The notes: a model not told the origin generated them from the sequence alone. DNA of 64,000 bases from Archangium primigenium (GCF_016904885.1 NZ_JADWYI010000001.1:1922001-1986000), one strand, 5' to 3'; shown: positions 26,301 to 35,405, numbered from the stretch's first letter. Numbers and translations are program-made.

Positions 26301-28764
26301 GCTCCTGGCCACGCTCGTGCTGCCCTGGATGTGGACGCGGGCCAACCGCGAGCCGCTGCTGGCCACCTTCTCGCCCCTGCTGGCCCTGGTCGTGCTGCAC
26401 GCGGCGTCCCCGCGGCTCGACTTCACCTGGCAGGCGCTGCCGTGGCTCTGGCTCGCCCTGGTGCGGGCCGCGCGGCAGTGGCTCCCCGTGCGCCGCCTGT
26501 TGCTCGGCCGGGGGGAGGACACGGACCTGGAGCGGCTGTCCGTCGGGATGCAGGGGGCGCTGACCCTGATGGGGGCCTTGCTGGTGACGCGAGGCGCCGA
26601 GGCGGTGCGCGAGGCTTTCCCCGTCATCGCCGCGCTCGTGTTGTTGCCGGGAGCCCACCCCTCGGTGCGCGTGGGCTTGGGCACGGCCCTCGTGAGCTTC
26701 TTCCCGCCCCTGCGGGTACCGGCCCTGGGGCTGCTGCTCGCGTTGGGTCTGCTCACGCACCACGTGCCGCTCCGGGTGGCGCGCTTCTTCCGGGCCGCCG
26801 AGGATGCGTGGCTGCGGCCCGTGTCCGTGGTGGGCGCGCTCGTGCTCGCCGCGGTGCCCCTGCTGACGGGCCCCTCGCCCCAGGAACTGGTGGTGCTGGC
26901 GGGGGTGCTGCTCCTGGGCGCCTTCCTGCTGTCCCAGGCGTGGATGCTGACGGTGTCGCTGCTCATGCTCGCGAGCGCGTCGTTGGGCCGCACGGCCACG
27001 CACGGCTTCCTCGAGTGGCGTCCGGGCGCGGCCCTGGCCTTCGTGGGCGTGGCGTTCGGCGCGGCGCTCGTGTCGGCGCTGTGCCAGCGGGGTGGGGTGC
27101 AGCGCGCGCTGAAGCAGGCGGCGGCGCGGCTGTCTCCGGGCCTCGACACCACGTGGAGCGAGCCCTTGTGGGTCGCGGGCGTGCTCACCCTGGGCGTGCC
27201 CGTGATGCGCTCGCTCGGCATCGGGGACTTCGGCGGCCTGCCGCTGCACGTGGCGGCGCTCGGCGTGCTCACCGCGCTCGTGTTGATGGTGGCGCGTGAG
27301 CGGTGGATGACGAACGTGGCCACGGCGCTGCTGGGTGGGGTGCTGGTCGCGGCGGTGCCGCCCGAGTGGGCACCGGCGGTGCTCGCGGGCACGGGACTGC
27401 TCCTGTGCATGGCGGGCACGTGGCTGGAGAACCAGGACCTGGAGGTGGGGGCGGCGCTGCACCACTCGGGCTGGGTGATGTCGCTCGTGTCGGTGGGGGG
27501 CCTGAGGAGCCTCACGCACCCGGCCATGCCGCTGTGCATGCTCTTCGCGCTCGGCTCGGCGTGGGCGGTGGTGTACCGGCGCCGCGAGCGCGAGTGGGTG
27601 GGGTGGATCGCCTCGCTCGTGGCCGAGCACGCGCTCTTGCTGCACGTGGGGGCGGTGAACTCCACGGGCAGGGGCGCGGCGCTCATCCTGCCGCTGTTCG
27701 GCGCGGGCAGCGCGCTCCTGGCCTCGGCGGCCCTGCGCTTCGCGGGTGAGCGCATGCGCCGGGTGATGGGCCATGCCTTCGCGGTGGTCGCCATGGGCGA
27801 GGTGGTGCTCGGACTGGTGCTGGTGTCCGGCTCGCCGTACTCGGTGCGCGGGGCGGTCATCGCGTGTGGCGCGCTGGCGGTGCTCTGCCTCGCGCTGGTG
27901 CGCCGTGGCATCCGAGAGGAGGACGAGACCTCGGCCTTCCTGGCGCAGGCGACGCTCGCGTCTGGCTACCTCGCGGCGCGGTTGCACGCGTGGGGCTCGG
28001 GGCTGGGCACGGAGGACAGCGTGGTGGCGCTGGTGGGCGGCGTGCTCTTCTCCGGGCTGTATGTCCTCGCGCGGCGCGAGGGGGCGGGGCTGCCCGCCTT
28101 CCGTCGGCCGGCGTTGTGGGGCGCGTTCCTCTTCCCCATGGCGGGCCTGCTCACCGCGCCGTGGCACCAGCCGATGGTCGCGGCGGCGCTGCTCGTGGGA
28201 CACTCGGCGCACTTCGCCACGCTGGCGGTGCAGCCGTCGCAGCGGGGTGTGGGCTCGCTCCTGTCGGCGGCGGCCTTCAACGCGGCGCTCCTCATGCTCT
28301 GGCTGGGGGCGGGGGCGGACGATCCCCGCTTCGTCATCATCCCCGCGGCGCTGTCGATGCTCGTGCTGCTGCGGGTGTTCCGCGACTCCATGGCGCCGGA
28401 GACCCAGGTGTGGCTGCGCGGGGCGGTCATCACCTGCGTCTACGTGTCGTGCTCGTGGCGGGCGGTGATGTTCCCGGACGTCCAGACGACGCTCTCGTGC
28501 GTGGCGGTGTGCGTGGTGGGCGTGGTGGTGGGCGTGGCGCTGCGCATCCGCTCCTACGTCTACCTGGGCACGGCCTTCATGGTGACGTGCGTGGTGGCCA
28601 ACCTGGTGCGCTTCGGCACGCGGGATCGGCACGTGGGCGCGGCCTTCCTGACGGTGCTCGGCCTGGGCGTGGTGGCCTTCATGGTGCTCTTCACCGCCAA
28701 GCGCGCCGAGCTGCTCTCCCGCTACGAGCGGGTGCGCGCGATGCTCGACACCTGGGAGGGATGA
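23371..28764 (+). CDS. Very large polytopic membrane protein with N-terminal zinc ribbon (DUF2339-like)
   Basis: A 1797-residue protein. Residues 1-30 hold two CxxC pairs (CASCRQERLGGQLCAACG), a likely zinc ribbon, followed by a helical stretch and a Pro/Ala/Glu-rich linker to about 160. From about 190 to the end it is nearly continuous hydrophobic segments, more than 40 by eye, with few motifs. This layout recalls DUF2339-type membrane proteins but is about twice their length. The ATG at 23371 has AAGGGG upstream. The next gene is 9 bases away and probably co-transcribed. Function unknown. Confidence 0.72.
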   Translation: MYCASCRQERLGGQLCAACGESMESRSRETLELELAHIDFLLEELPHWDTASVPSGALRYLTQRYERQCRILRLVLEGQPAAARVMAPEPAPPVPAVEPTPPAPVMAAAPVEPPPAEAPSPAAPEEAFSYAAFRAEAAQDESAQDDARQEVPEPLPLPPVTTEPLFDVPVRRVRTARLVEEVSTWNTIWKPFLYESIGWFIGAFLIVAGSLYLAFESWAGLTSSSRSLVVFGMTAGYSSAFSVCGALMCRRDTLASAGRILGLIGAAVAPFAGLALGPVGGLGMAGLSPLLLVPLLVGWSLASARLVRGPAEAFDTPSRRLLQGALVGTTLMMGLAPLFARMGAPAFWLQALPCAFFAVLARQPLDKPRAGPALAFVLGSTAYLTLLFGARLHLALGVEGLPPALGSYAPFLAFLLVTCLRFRTEETDAPADTLSVSVVALQVGCGVMASTGAPPAFFLTALTLVWTALGLSRGDARRLPWLYAVYAGAWFAYTSGDQLLPEGLRAALATFRDSWFNDASEMQLRAFSALPFLLAGAAGAAWLLSRAKPADADADDEARADILLRATAAAGGLIALTSHAGSSAPVALVCSLAVLALGVGVGWRFERPYLSLVGAGCSLLLPFSLSGVLGNAGASVACGALALGFAALYPVSSPGARQGFHAAAGWLALVGFSLSLGAGARVPAVAGMALSGAAVLLVAWQRANPQLLALAACVAAAVVPKIASFLGPNWVPPAMALAACGLAVLSGRAERLRLLAVSGVAYALLGVVWGLGERGPWFGVTVALASAAVAQASRLLPKVRPLAVVLGGVALMPRLGGATLWPWMTPGLSMALFVLGSLGASVVAARRGRSPSASTAGVTVLVLTPCLLLLAGRPLSTGLVFGGMLAALFTARALNPSVAVVSATLWLGLLAKHWLGEPWGLLLATVLSVLALLDSVPAFSRIFAGGRRFAHVATVCAMVVLGGVCVVGGGTTTAPWALLATLVLPWMWTRANREPLLATFSPLLALVVLHAASPRLDFTWQALPWLWLALVRAARQWLPVRRLLLGRGEDTDLERLSVGMQGALTLMGALLVTRGAEAVREAFPVIAALVLLPGAHPSVRVGLGTALVSFFPPLRVPALGLLLALGLLTHHVPLRVARFFRAAEDAWLRPVSVVGALVLAAVPLLTGPSPQELVVLAGVLLLGAFLLSQAWMLTVSLLMLASASLGRTATHGFLEWRPGAALAFVGVAFGAALVSALCQRGGVQRALKQAAARLSPGLDTTWSEPLWVAGVLTLGVPVMRSLGIGDFGGLPLHVAALGVLTALVLMVARERWMTNVATALLGGVLVAAVPPEWAPAVLAGTGLLLCMAGTWLENQDLEVGAALHHSGWVMSLVSVGGLRSLTHPAMPLCMLFALGSAWAVVYRRREREWVGWIASLVAEHALLLHVGAVNSTGRGAALILPLFGAGSALLASAALRFAGERMRRVMGHAFAVVAMGEVVLGLVLVSGSPYSVRGAVIACGALAVLCLALVRRGIREEDETSAFLAQATLASGYLAARLHAWGSGLGTEDSVVALVGGVLFSGLYVLARREGAGLPAFRRPALWGAFLFPMAGLLTAPWHQPMVAAALLVGHSAHFATLAVQPSQRGVGSLLSAAAFNAALLMLWLGAGADDPRFVIIPAALSMLVLLRVFRDSMAPETQVWLRGAVITCVYVSCSWRAVMFPDVQTTLSCVAVCVVGVVVGVALRIRSYVYLGTAFMVTCVVANLVRFGTRDRHVGAAFLTVLGLGVVAFMVLFTAKRAELLSRYERVRAMLDTWEG

Positions 28765-28773
28765 GGGCCCAGG

Positions 28774-30477
28774 ATGATGTCTCGCTTTGGAAAGGTCTCC
28801 ATGCTCCGCTCGTTCTCGACGTTGCTCCTGTGCACGGCGGTCGCATGGCCCGCCCTGGCCGAGGAGGGGGATTCGCGCAAGCAACTGTTGGGCGAGTCCG
28901 TCTCCCGAGAGGACTTCGGCGCGTTCCAGCGCCACTTGAGCCGCCTCACCTCGCCCACCGGTGAGGCGGATCCGCCGGACGCGCAGTCCCTCGTGGCCCG
29001 CTGGTTCCAGCCTCCTCAATACCTGCGGGACCCGAACCTGGTGCCCGCGAGCGAGGCCCGGCTCCAGAAGGCGCTCGCGCGCACGCGCACGCTCCTCCTG
29101 CGCAACGCCTACGAGCAGCTCCAGCTCGAGGCCGCCTTCGCGCCCCTGCCCAACCTGGAGGGCGTGACGCCCGAGCTGCGCGCGCTCTCGCTCAAGGACG
29201 ACAAGGGCCGGCCCGTGGCCTTCACCCCGAACGCGCTCGCGCCCATCGAGGCGGGCCGCCTGCTCGCCTCGGGGGCGCTCTCGCCGGACGTGGACCTCCA
29301 GGGCTTCTCCAAGTGGAGCGGCACCGCGGAGGTGGTGCTCGCGCTGCCCGCCGTGTCCGAGCCGGTGCGCTTCGAGGCCAAGGACGTGGGCCAGACGACG
29401 CAGGGCTTCACCCTGGAGGCCTGGGGCGCGCGGGTGCAGGTGCGCTACACCCCCGTCGCCGGGCGGGAGGCCACCTTCCTCGCGTTCGCGGACAACGGGC
29501 TCGTGCTCGCGCCCATCAAGACTTCCCGGCTCGCCGTGGGTGAGCGCGACCTGGCGCGCCAGCTCTCGCGCCAGAAGTGGGAGGACGTCCCCGAGCGGCT
29601 CGATGCTCCCGACGAGGACGACGCGGTGGTGTTGACCTGGGACTACAGCGCGCCTCCCGCGCGGCTGGACGTCTTCGTCCCGGGTGCACCCGTGAAGCGC
29701 GTGGTGAAGCTCAAGCTCGTGTCGGCCGACGAGGACACGCCCGCCGCGACCCTGGAGGAGCCCGCCCCCGAGCCCCGGTGGTGCGCGCTGGACGCGGCGG
29801 CGCTCTCGCTGGCCGTACGGGTGGACGCGTCGCGAGCGCGGGGGGAGCGCTTCGGCACGCCCGTGCTCTTCGTGCGCCTGCCCGCCTGCGACGAGGGCGC
29901 CTTCGCCGAGGTGCGGCTCGAGGGCCTGAAGTACCTGACCGCCGCGGGCGAGGCCCTTCCCGAGGTGCGGCTCCAGGAGGAGGGCTTCCAGCACGCCTCG
30001 TTCTCGGTGCCGGTGTCCTTCTCCTCCGCGCTGCCGACACGCTCCCCGGAGCCCGTGTTCAAGCGGCTCGCGCGGGTCCGAGGCGAGGTCCGCGTGCGCT
30101 GGCCCCGGGTTCGGGTCGTGGAGCTGTCACCCAAGGCGCCGCGGGCCGACGGGGTCCGGGCCACGTTCGCGGGCAAGACGGTCACGCTGGAGCAGGACTC
30201 GCCCTGGGCCGAGCGGAGCCTCGTGCCCGTGGGCGAGGCCCCCGCCTGGGTGCGCGACAATCCCCTGTTCCTCGGCGCCGCCGGACAGGTGCTCTCGGGC
30301 GAGGTGAAGCCCGCTCGCACGGAGGGCAAGGTCACCCGGCGCGAGTACCACTTCGACACACCTCCCGCGCGTGTGCGGTGGCTCCACGCGGCGGAGGTCC
30401 TCCCGCTCTCCGTGCCGTTCGATGTCACCATCCCCCCGCCGCCGCCCGAGCCGCGCGGGTCCGGGCCCCTCCATTGA
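28774..30477 (+). CDS. Secreted protein, partner of the large membrane protein (DUF3999-like?)
   Basis: A 567-residue exported protein with a signal peptide ending at WPALA|EEGD. An alternative ATG at 28801 would give a shorter, equally good signal, with AAAGG before it. The mature part is mixed alpha/beta with late segments such as RVRWLHAAEVLPLSVPFD and a proline-rich end. DUF2339-type genes are often followed by DUF3999 genes, and this protein sits in that place; the assignment rests on context more than motif and it lacks the C-terminal membrane helix usual there. No enzyme motif is seen. Confidence 0.6.
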   Translation: MMSRFGKVSMLRSFSTLLLCTAVAWPALAEEGDSRKQLLGESVSREDFGAFQRHLSRLTSPTGEADPPDAQSLVARWFQPPQYLRDPNLVPASEARLQKALARTRTLLLRNAYEQLQLEAAFAPLPNLEGVTPELRALSLKDDKGRPVAFTPNALAPIEAGRLLASGALSPDVDLQGFSKWSGTAEVVLALPAVSEPVRFEAKDVGQTTQGFTLEAWGARVQVRYTPVAGREATFLAFADNGLVLAPIKTSRLAVGERDLARQLSRQKWEDVPERLDAPDEDDAVVLTWDYSAPPARLDVFVPGAPVKRVVKLKLVSADEDTPAATLEEPAPEPRWCALDAAALSLAVRVDASRARGERFGTPVLFVRLPACDEGAFAEVRLEGLKYLTAAGEALPEVRLQEEGFQHASFSVPVSFSSALPTRSPEPVFKRLARVRGEVRVRWPRVRVVELSPKAPRADGVRATFAGKTVTLEQDSPWAERSLVPVGEAPAWVRDNPLFLGAAGQVLSGEVKPARTEGKVTRREYHFDTPPARVRWLHAAEVLPLSVPFDVTIPPPPPEPRGSGPLH

Positions 30478-30523
30478 TGCGCGTGCGCCGTTCTGGTGAG
30501 ATCTCGCGCCAGGGGGTGGTTCC

Positions 30524-31138
30524 ATGCTGTCGCGTTCACGGGTGGTCGGAGTGCTCGTGCTCTGGTGTGGCGCCGTGGCGGGGGGCCTCGCGCTCCAGTG
30601 GCGCTATGACCACACGCCCGGGGCGCGGGAGGACTCGCCGGGCGAGTGGCCCCGGACCGAGGTCCTGACGCGCGGGCCCACCGGCCTCACCCTGGTGATG
30701 CTCGCCCATCCGCGCTGTCCCTGCAGCCGCGCGAGCCTCCAGGTGCTCGCGTCGGTGATGGAGCGGGCGCGCGGGCGGGTGTCCGCGCATGTCCTCTTGT
30801 GGGTGCCCGGACGGGGGAACGCGGATTGGCACGAGGGCGAGCTGTGGCGGCGGGCCCGGGAGATTCCCGGCGTCCAGGTCCACGCGGATGTCGAGGGCCA
30901 GGAGGCGCGGCGCTTTGGCGCGCTCACCTCGGGCCACACGGTGGTGTACGGCGCGGACGGGCGCCTGGTGTTCTCCGGGGGTCTCACCCCGGCGCGCGGT
31001 CAGCCGGAGGAGGGCGCGGGCGCGGAAGCCCTCCTGGCGCTCGCGCGGCGTGAGGTGCCGGGGGAAGCCCGCGCGGACGTGTACGGCTGTGGATTGCGTG
31101 CGCCCGGGGCGCGCGCCCGGGAACGGGGGAGCCCATGA
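30524..31138 (+). CDS. RedB-like thioredoxin-fold protein
   Basis: A 204-residue protein with an N-terminal membrane anchor (residues 6-25). Residues about 50-160 look like a thioredoxin fold whose active-site region reads [17 protein letters not shown]; the cysteines are Cys65 and Cys67 (CPC) rather than CxxC. This HPxCxC pattern matches proteins named RedB, whose partner is usually a membrane sensor. The late [18 protein letters not shown] matches the family's cis-Pro-side strand region. The stop overlaps the start of the chemotaxis receptor by 4 bases (ATGA). A redox-sensing or thiol-transfer role in the periplasm is inferred. Confidence 0.68.
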   Translation: MLSRSRVVGVLVLWCGAVAGGLALQWRYDHTPGAREDSPGEWPRTEVLTRGPTGLTLVMLAHPRCPCSRASLQVLASVMERARGRVSAHVLLWVPGRGNADWHEGELWRRAREIPGVQVHADVEGQEARRFGALTSGHTVVYGADGRLVFSGGLTPARGQPEEGAGAEALLALARREVPGEARADVYGCGLRAPGARARERGSP

Positions 31139-32616
31139 GCATGGAGTCCAACGCATCGATGTCGGAATGGACGAAGCACCGCGCCCAGGAGCTGTATGAG
31201 GCCCAGGAGCTCCAGCTCCACACGAGCACCGACCGGATGTTCGCGGTGCTCATGGGCCTGCAGTTCGTGGCCGGGCTGCTCGCCGCGCTGCTGCTGTCTC
31301 CCCGGACGTGGACGGGGGCCGAGAGCCAGACGCACCTGCATGTCTACCTGGCGCTGCTGCTCGGCGGGGCCATCAATGGCGTGCCCGCCTTCTTCGCCCT
31401 CGTCCACCCGGGCAAACCCCTCACCCGGCAGGTCATCGCGGTGGGCCAGGCGTTCGCCTCGGCGCTGCTCATCCACCTGATGGGCGGGCGGATGGAGACG
31501 CACTTCCACATCTTCGGCTCGCTCGCGTTCCTCGCCATCTACCGGGACTACCGGGTGCTCGTCACCTACTCGCTGGTGGTGGCCATGGACCACCTGGTGC
31601 GCGGCTACGCCTTCCCGCTGTCCATCTACGGCACGCTGGGCGTGGGCCCGTGGCGCTGGCTCGAGCACACCGCCTGGGTGCTCTTCGAGGACGCCTTCCT
31701 CATCCAGGCGTGTCTGCGCGGCGTGCGCGACGCCCAGGCCACGTGTCTGCAACAGGCGTCGCTGGAGGCGACCAACACGCTGCTCATGCGGCCTTTGCGC
31801 GAGTCGGTCGGCCTCTTGTCGGATGCGTCCCAGGAGCTGACGGCCTCCACCTCCGCGCAGCGCCAGGCCCACACGCGCCAGGCCGCGGCGCTCCAGGAGG
31901 CCCAGGTGACGGCGAAGGAGATCCAGGTCACCAGCGCCATGGCCGCGCAGAAGGCCGAGGCGGTGCTGAAGGTGACCGAGCGCGCGGACACGATGGCGCG
32001 CGCGGGCGAGCAGGCCGTGGAGGCGTCCCTGGGGGGACTGGCCGACATCGGCGAGCGGGTGCGGGCCCTCTCCGAGCACATCGTGCGGCTCAACGAGCGC
32101 ACCCAGCGCATCGGCTCCATCACCCACACGGTCAAGAGCCTGGCGGACCAGAGCAACATGCTGGCGCTCAACGCCGCGGTGGAGGCGGTGCGCTCGGGCG
32201 AGCACGGCAAGGGCTTCGCGGTGGTGGCGCGGGAGATCCGCAACCTGGCCAACCAGTCGCTCACGGCCACCGGGCGCGTGAGCGACGTGCTCGAGGAACT
32301 CTCGAGCGCCATCCGGGAGACGGTGGCCCTCTCGGAGACGGGCGCGCGGGAGGTGGAGGAGAGCCTCGGGCGCACCCGTGCCTCGGGGGAGACCTTGCGC
32401 GAGCTGTCCGGCATCCTCAAGGACAACGCCTCGTCGGTGCGGCAGATCACCGCCGCCGTGAGCCAGCAGAACCTCGGCGTCACGCAGATCTTCCAGGCCG
32501 TCACCGAACTGACGGCGACGATGGACGAGGCGCTCGAGCGGCTGGACTCCACGGACCGCGCCGCCAGCTCCCTGCACGAGGCCTCGGGCCGCATCGCCGA
32601 GGTGGTGCACGGCTGA
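31135..32616 (+). CDS. Methyl-accepting chemotaxis protein with polytopic membrane sensor
   Basis: A 493-residue receptor. Residues about 35-195 form around five or six membrane helices with conserved [30 protein letters not shown] and [15 protein letters not shown] segments; His-rich helices of this kind occur beside RedB in other bacteria. There is no periplasmic Cache domain and no HAMP. Residues about 215-480 are a coiled-coil signalling domain with the hairpin tip [20 protein letters not shown] and a following [15 protein letters not shown]. It presumably signals to a CheA kinase. It is translationally coupled to the RedB gene, which suggests the pair senses redox or a metal. Confidence 0.82.
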   Translation: MSMESNASMSEWTKHRAQELYEAQELQLHTSTDRMFAVLMGLQFVAGLLAALLLSPRTWTGAESQTHLHVYLALLLGGAINGVPAFFALVHPGKPLTRQVIAVGQAFASALLIHLMGGRMETHFHIFGSLAFLAIYRDYRVLVTYSLVVAMDHLVRGYAFPLSIYGTLGVGPWRWLEHTAWVLFEDAFLIQACLRGVRDAQATCLQQASLEATNTLLMRPLRESVGLLSDASQELTASTSAQRQAHTRQAAALQEAQVTAKEIQVTSAMAAQKAEAVLKVTERADTMARAGEQAVEASLGGLADIGERVRALSEHIVRLNERTQRIGSITHTVKSLADQSNMLALNAAVEAVRSGEHGKGFAVVAREIRNLANQSLTATGRVSDVLEELSSAIRETVALSETGAREVEESLGRTRASGETLRELSGILKDNASSVRQITAAVSQQNLGVTQIFQAVTELTATMDEALERLDSTDRAASSLHEASGRIAEVVHG

Positions 32617-32636
32617 GCCCGCTCGGGCCGGACGCG

Positions 32637-34040
32637 CTAGCTGGAGCCGGGCCCCGCTCCCCGGGTTCGGGCCGCGCGCAGACGCACGGGCGGTCCCTCG
32701 GGGGCGGGTTGGATCCACGGCTTGGGCGCCAGGCCCTCCTCCACGCGCGCCAGATCCACCTGGGGGTCGAGGAAGATCTCCGCCGGCCGGCCATTGAGGG
32801 ACACGCGCGCATCGGCCCGGACCTCCACCGGCCCGCCCGCCCGGGCCGCGTAGTCCCGGGCGATGCGGTGGGCGAGCTGGAGGATGAGGTCGGGCTGCAC
32901 GGACATCTCCCGCTCCTGGAGCCGGGTGAGGTACGCGCTGGGCGGCACGTGCCACTCGCGGCCCGTGCGCGGATCACTCACGAGGAACAGCACGCTGCCG
33001 TTCTTCTCCCGGGCCATCACCCGCCAGGAAAAGCGCATGCCCTGCTCGTGCCACAGCACGTTGCCGCCGTAGAAGTGGGTGCGCAGCGGGAGGACGAGCT
33101 GCACCAGTCCATAGGCCACCGCCACCCCCAGTCCCACCCAGGCGCCACGTCCGGGACGCGGTGGGGACGGCGGGGCGGGAAGCTCGGGGGCCGCGCCGCG
33201 CGAGCGCCACGGGCGCCGGGGCCAGGACGGGTCGAAGAAGACGAGCGCCGCGGTGACCATGATGACGGGGAACATGCCGATGGGGAACAGCGCCGCGGTG
33301 GCCGCGTGGAAGCCCACCACCGCCACGTACGCGAACGGGCGCGTGCGCCGCGCGAGCAGGAAGGCGACGATCGTCGTGTCGAAGAGAAAGCCGCTCCAGG
33401 CCGCGACGTAGGCCACCCAGCGCTCATCCAGCAGGGGGCCCACGAGCGGCAGGCCCGTGCGCGCCGACAGCCAGATGTGCAGCGGCTGGGCGTACAGCAG
33501 CCAGTCGCCGGAGAGCTTGGCCAGCCCGGCGAACACGTAGACCACGGCCACCTGGAAGCGCAGCAGGTACGTGCACCCCGCGGGCAACCACGACTGGCGT
33601 AGGGCGGGGCGCCGCCAGGCATCCACCGAGAAGGCGCGGTGGGCGGGCACCGCGCACATGAGCCCTAGCAGCAGGCTCACCAGGTAGTAGTGGTTGAGGT
33701 AGTTCGTCACGTCCAGGAGCTGCACGTAGGTGAACGTGACGAACAGCAGCGCGAGCGACAGGCGGTAGAAGGCGCCCGCCGCCACGCACAACCCCAGCAC
33801 CGCGAGCCCCACGAACACCCACCGCATGCCCTCGGGCGAGGGCGCGGTCAGTCCGTCCAGGCCCCAGTAGGTGAAGCGGATGCGCGAGCGGTTGAAGAGC
33901 TCCTCCACCCAGCCATAGGCCAGGAAGCGCACCGCCGACACCGTCACCAACAGGCCGAGCGCCACCCGGAAGGCCACCAGCGCCGCGATGTCCTTCGGCG
34001 CGAGCAGCCAGGCCCAGAGGCGCGAGGCCGCCTCAGTCAT
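32637..34040 (-). CDS. HTTM-domain (vitamin K-dependent gamma-carboxylase-like) membrane protein
   Basis: A 467-residue protein whose first 290 residues are some eight membrane helices. Stretches such as RFLAYGWVEELFNRSRIRFTY, YLNHYYLVSLLL, FQVAVVYVFAGLAKLSGDWL and WSGFLFDTTIVAFLLAR are the signature of the HTTM superfamily (vitamin K gamma-carboxylase relatives). The C-terminal 130 residues are soluble and include WHEQGMRFSWRVM and ADARVSLNGRPAE. It overlaps the imelysin gene by 8 bases and follows it in one operon. Bacterial members have been linked to imelysin loci; enzyme activity is untested. Confidence 0.84.
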   Translation of the reverse strand: MTEAASRLWAWLLAPKDIAALVAFRVALGLLVTVSAVRFLAYGWVEELFNRSRIRFTYWGLDGLTAPSPEGMRWVFVGLAVLGLCVAAGAFYRLSLALLFVTFTYVQLLDVTNYLNHYYLVSLLLGLMCAVPAHRAFSVDAWRRPALRQSWLPAGCTYLLRFQVAVVYVFAGLAKLSGDWLLYAQPLHIWLSARTGLPLVGPLLDERWVAYVAAWSGFLFDTTIVAFLLARRTRPFAYVAVVGFHAATAALFPIGMFPVIMVTAALVFFDPSWPRRPWRSRGAAPELPAPPSPPRPGRGAWVGLGVAVAYGLVQLVLPLRTHFYGGNVLWHEQGMRFSWRVMAREKNGSVLFLVSDPRTGREWHVPPSAYLTRLQEREMSVQPDLILQLAHRIARDYAARAGGPVEVRADARVSLNGRPAEIFLDPQVDLARVEEGLAPKPWIQPAPEGPPVRLRAARTRGAGPGSS

Positions 34041-35253
34041 TGTCTCCCTCGAGCGTGCTCGGCAGCTCCAGGTCCAGCACCGACACGAGCTCCGTCTTGA
34101 GCACGTCGGTGACGCCCTTGACCCGGTCGTACAGGGTGCGCACCGACGCCTTGTCCTTCTCGAGCGCCTCGTGCAGCGTCGGGGCCTGGATGGCGTCGAG
34201 CGCCGCCTGGGCCGAGACCAGCCGCTCGCGCATCTTCGTCGCCAGCGCCTCGGAGCCGGCGGCCGTCAGCACGTCGTCGAACCCCACGCCCTCGTAGTTC
34301 GTCCCGCACCCCTCGAAGACGCGGCGGAAGCCCTCCAGGTTGGCGCGCAGGTTTGCCTTGGTGCGCCGCGCGAACGGGGACTCCAGGGCCTCCGGGCAGA
34401 TGTTGCTCTCGCAGTCGCGCAGGCCCAGCGGCCGCGCGAGCTTCTGATCCTTCACGATGCCCTCGAGGTAGAACAGCGCGTCGCTCAGCGCGTTCATGCC
34501 CAGCTGCGTCGAGGGGTACACGGCGTTGCCCGAGCCGGCCGTCGCCAGCGTGCGCTGGAAGTCGCCCCCGCCCGCGTCCCAGGCCCGCACGAGCTCGTCC
34601 GCGCGCGCGCGCACGTCGGTGGCCAGCACCCCGGCATAGGCCCGCTTGCGCGCCTCCCGCTCCGTCTCGGACAGCGCCGCCCACGAGCCCGAGGACACGA
34701 TGGGCGAGGACGCGCCGCACGCGGTGTCCGCGCCCTCGTAGTAGAAGAGGTACTCGAGCACGAACAGCCCGCGCCGCGTCACCAGCGTGGTGTTGAAGCC
34801 CGAGGCCTCATAGCCCTTGGAGACGACCTGCTCCTCGATGCTGCAGCGGTTGATGAGCGGCCACGAGTAGATGTTGTCCCGCACGTCGCCGCCACCGGGC
34901 TGGCTGCGCGGGGCCGCCGGGCCCACCTGCATGACCTCGAGCTGTTGCCACGTGTCCATGGCCCGCCCATAGGCCGTGCGCACCGCGTCGCGCGTGGTCG
35001 CGTCCGGCCCCGCCGCGTACGCCTGGGCCGCCTGCTCCAGCGCCACCGCCCGCGTCTGGAACTCCCGCGCGGTCGTCAGCACGCACGTGCCCGCGGCGCT
35101 CAGCAGCTCCGCCCGCACCGTGTCCGTCCCCGCGGGCGGCCGGGGTTTGCTCGTCGACTCGCGGCAGGCGGGCAGGGCGGTGAGCAGCGTGACGACGAGC
35201 GCCACCGTCCTGCGCGGAGGCGCGGACGGGGCGGAGATTCGGGGCTGGGTCAT
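34033..35253 (-). CDS. Imelysin-family lipoprotein (possible iron-uptake component)
   Basis: A 406-residue lipoprotein (LPAC, Cys30) of the imelysin/M75 family, known from iron-regulated periplasmic proteins such as IrpA and EfeO-related proteins. The core has AMDTWQQLEVMQVGP, NIYSWPLINRCSIEEQ (in place of a GxHxxE motif), FNTTLVTRRGLFVLEYLFYYE and later NLEGFRRVFEGC. The start at 35253 is close to a predicted -10 element, so the messenger may be leaderless. A Fur-box-like site overlaps its promoter. It heads the operon with the HTTM gene. Substrate and proteolytic ability are not established. Confidence 0.85.
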   Translation of the reverse strand: MTQPRISAPSAPPRRTVALVVTLLTALPACRESTSKPRPPAGTDTVRAELLSAAGTCVLTTAREFQTRAVALEQAAQAYAAGPDATTRDAVRTAYGRAMDTWQQLEVMQVGPAAPRSQPGGGDVRDNIYSWPLINRCSIEEQVVSKGYEASGFNTTLVTRRGLFVLEYLFYYEGADTACGASSPIVSSGSWAALSETEREARKRAYAGVLATDVRARADELVRAWDAGGGDFQRTLATAGSGNAVYPSTQLGMNALSDALFYLEGIVKDQKLARPLGLRDCESNICPEALESPFARRTKANLRANLEGFRRVFEGCGTNYEGVGFDDVLTAAGSEALATKMRERLVSAQAALDAIQAPTLHEALEKDKASVRTLYDRVKGVTDVLKTELVSVLDLELPSTLEGDND

Positions 35254-35260
35254 GCCCCGC

Positions 35261-35289
35261 GATTTATCAGTACGAGTTGCAACTGACAA
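35261..35289 (-). promoter_or_regulatory. Putative promoter of the imelysin-HTTM operon
   Basis: On the minus strand, TTGTCA (35289-35284) and TAAATC (35266-35261) are separated by 17 bases. Transcription would begin about at the imelysin ATG (35253), implying a leaderless or near-leaderless transcript. The -10 match is weak. Confidence 0.35.
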
Positions 35290-35297
35290 CCATTATC
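35279..35297. promoter_or_regulatory. Fur-box-like operator
   Basis: Read on the minus strand, GATAATGGTTGTCAGTTGC matches 13 of 19 positions of the classical Fur box GATAATGATAATCATTATC. It overlaps the -35 element of the imelysin operon and lies upstream of the divergent delta-60 repeat gene. The region is unusually AT-rich for this genome, which supports a regulatory role. Iron-dependent repression is inferred, not shown. Confidence 0.45.
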
Positions 35298-35310
35298 AAA
35301 ATCAGAATCC

Positions 35311-35340
35311 TTGACGGGCAAAAACTGCCCAGGCTATCAA
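35311..35340 (+). promoter_or_regulatory. Putative promoter of the delta-60 repeat gene, with hairpin in the spacer
   Basis: TTGACG (35311-35316) and TATCAA (35335-35340) are 18 bases apart. The spacer contains the inverted repeat GGGCA-AAAAC-TGCCC (35317-35331), a possible operator that would block RNA polymerase when bound. The coding start is at 35406. Confidence 0.4.
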
Positions 35341-35405
35341 GCGCTCGCTTTTTTGTCGCATTACGAATTGTTTCAAGCTCCGGAATTCCGGAAAGGCTGG
35401 CTTAA

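Noticed and set aside
25246-29994. 1582-codon minus-strand frame
   Set aside because: Pure His/Arg/Gly-rich shadow of the large membrane protein gene.
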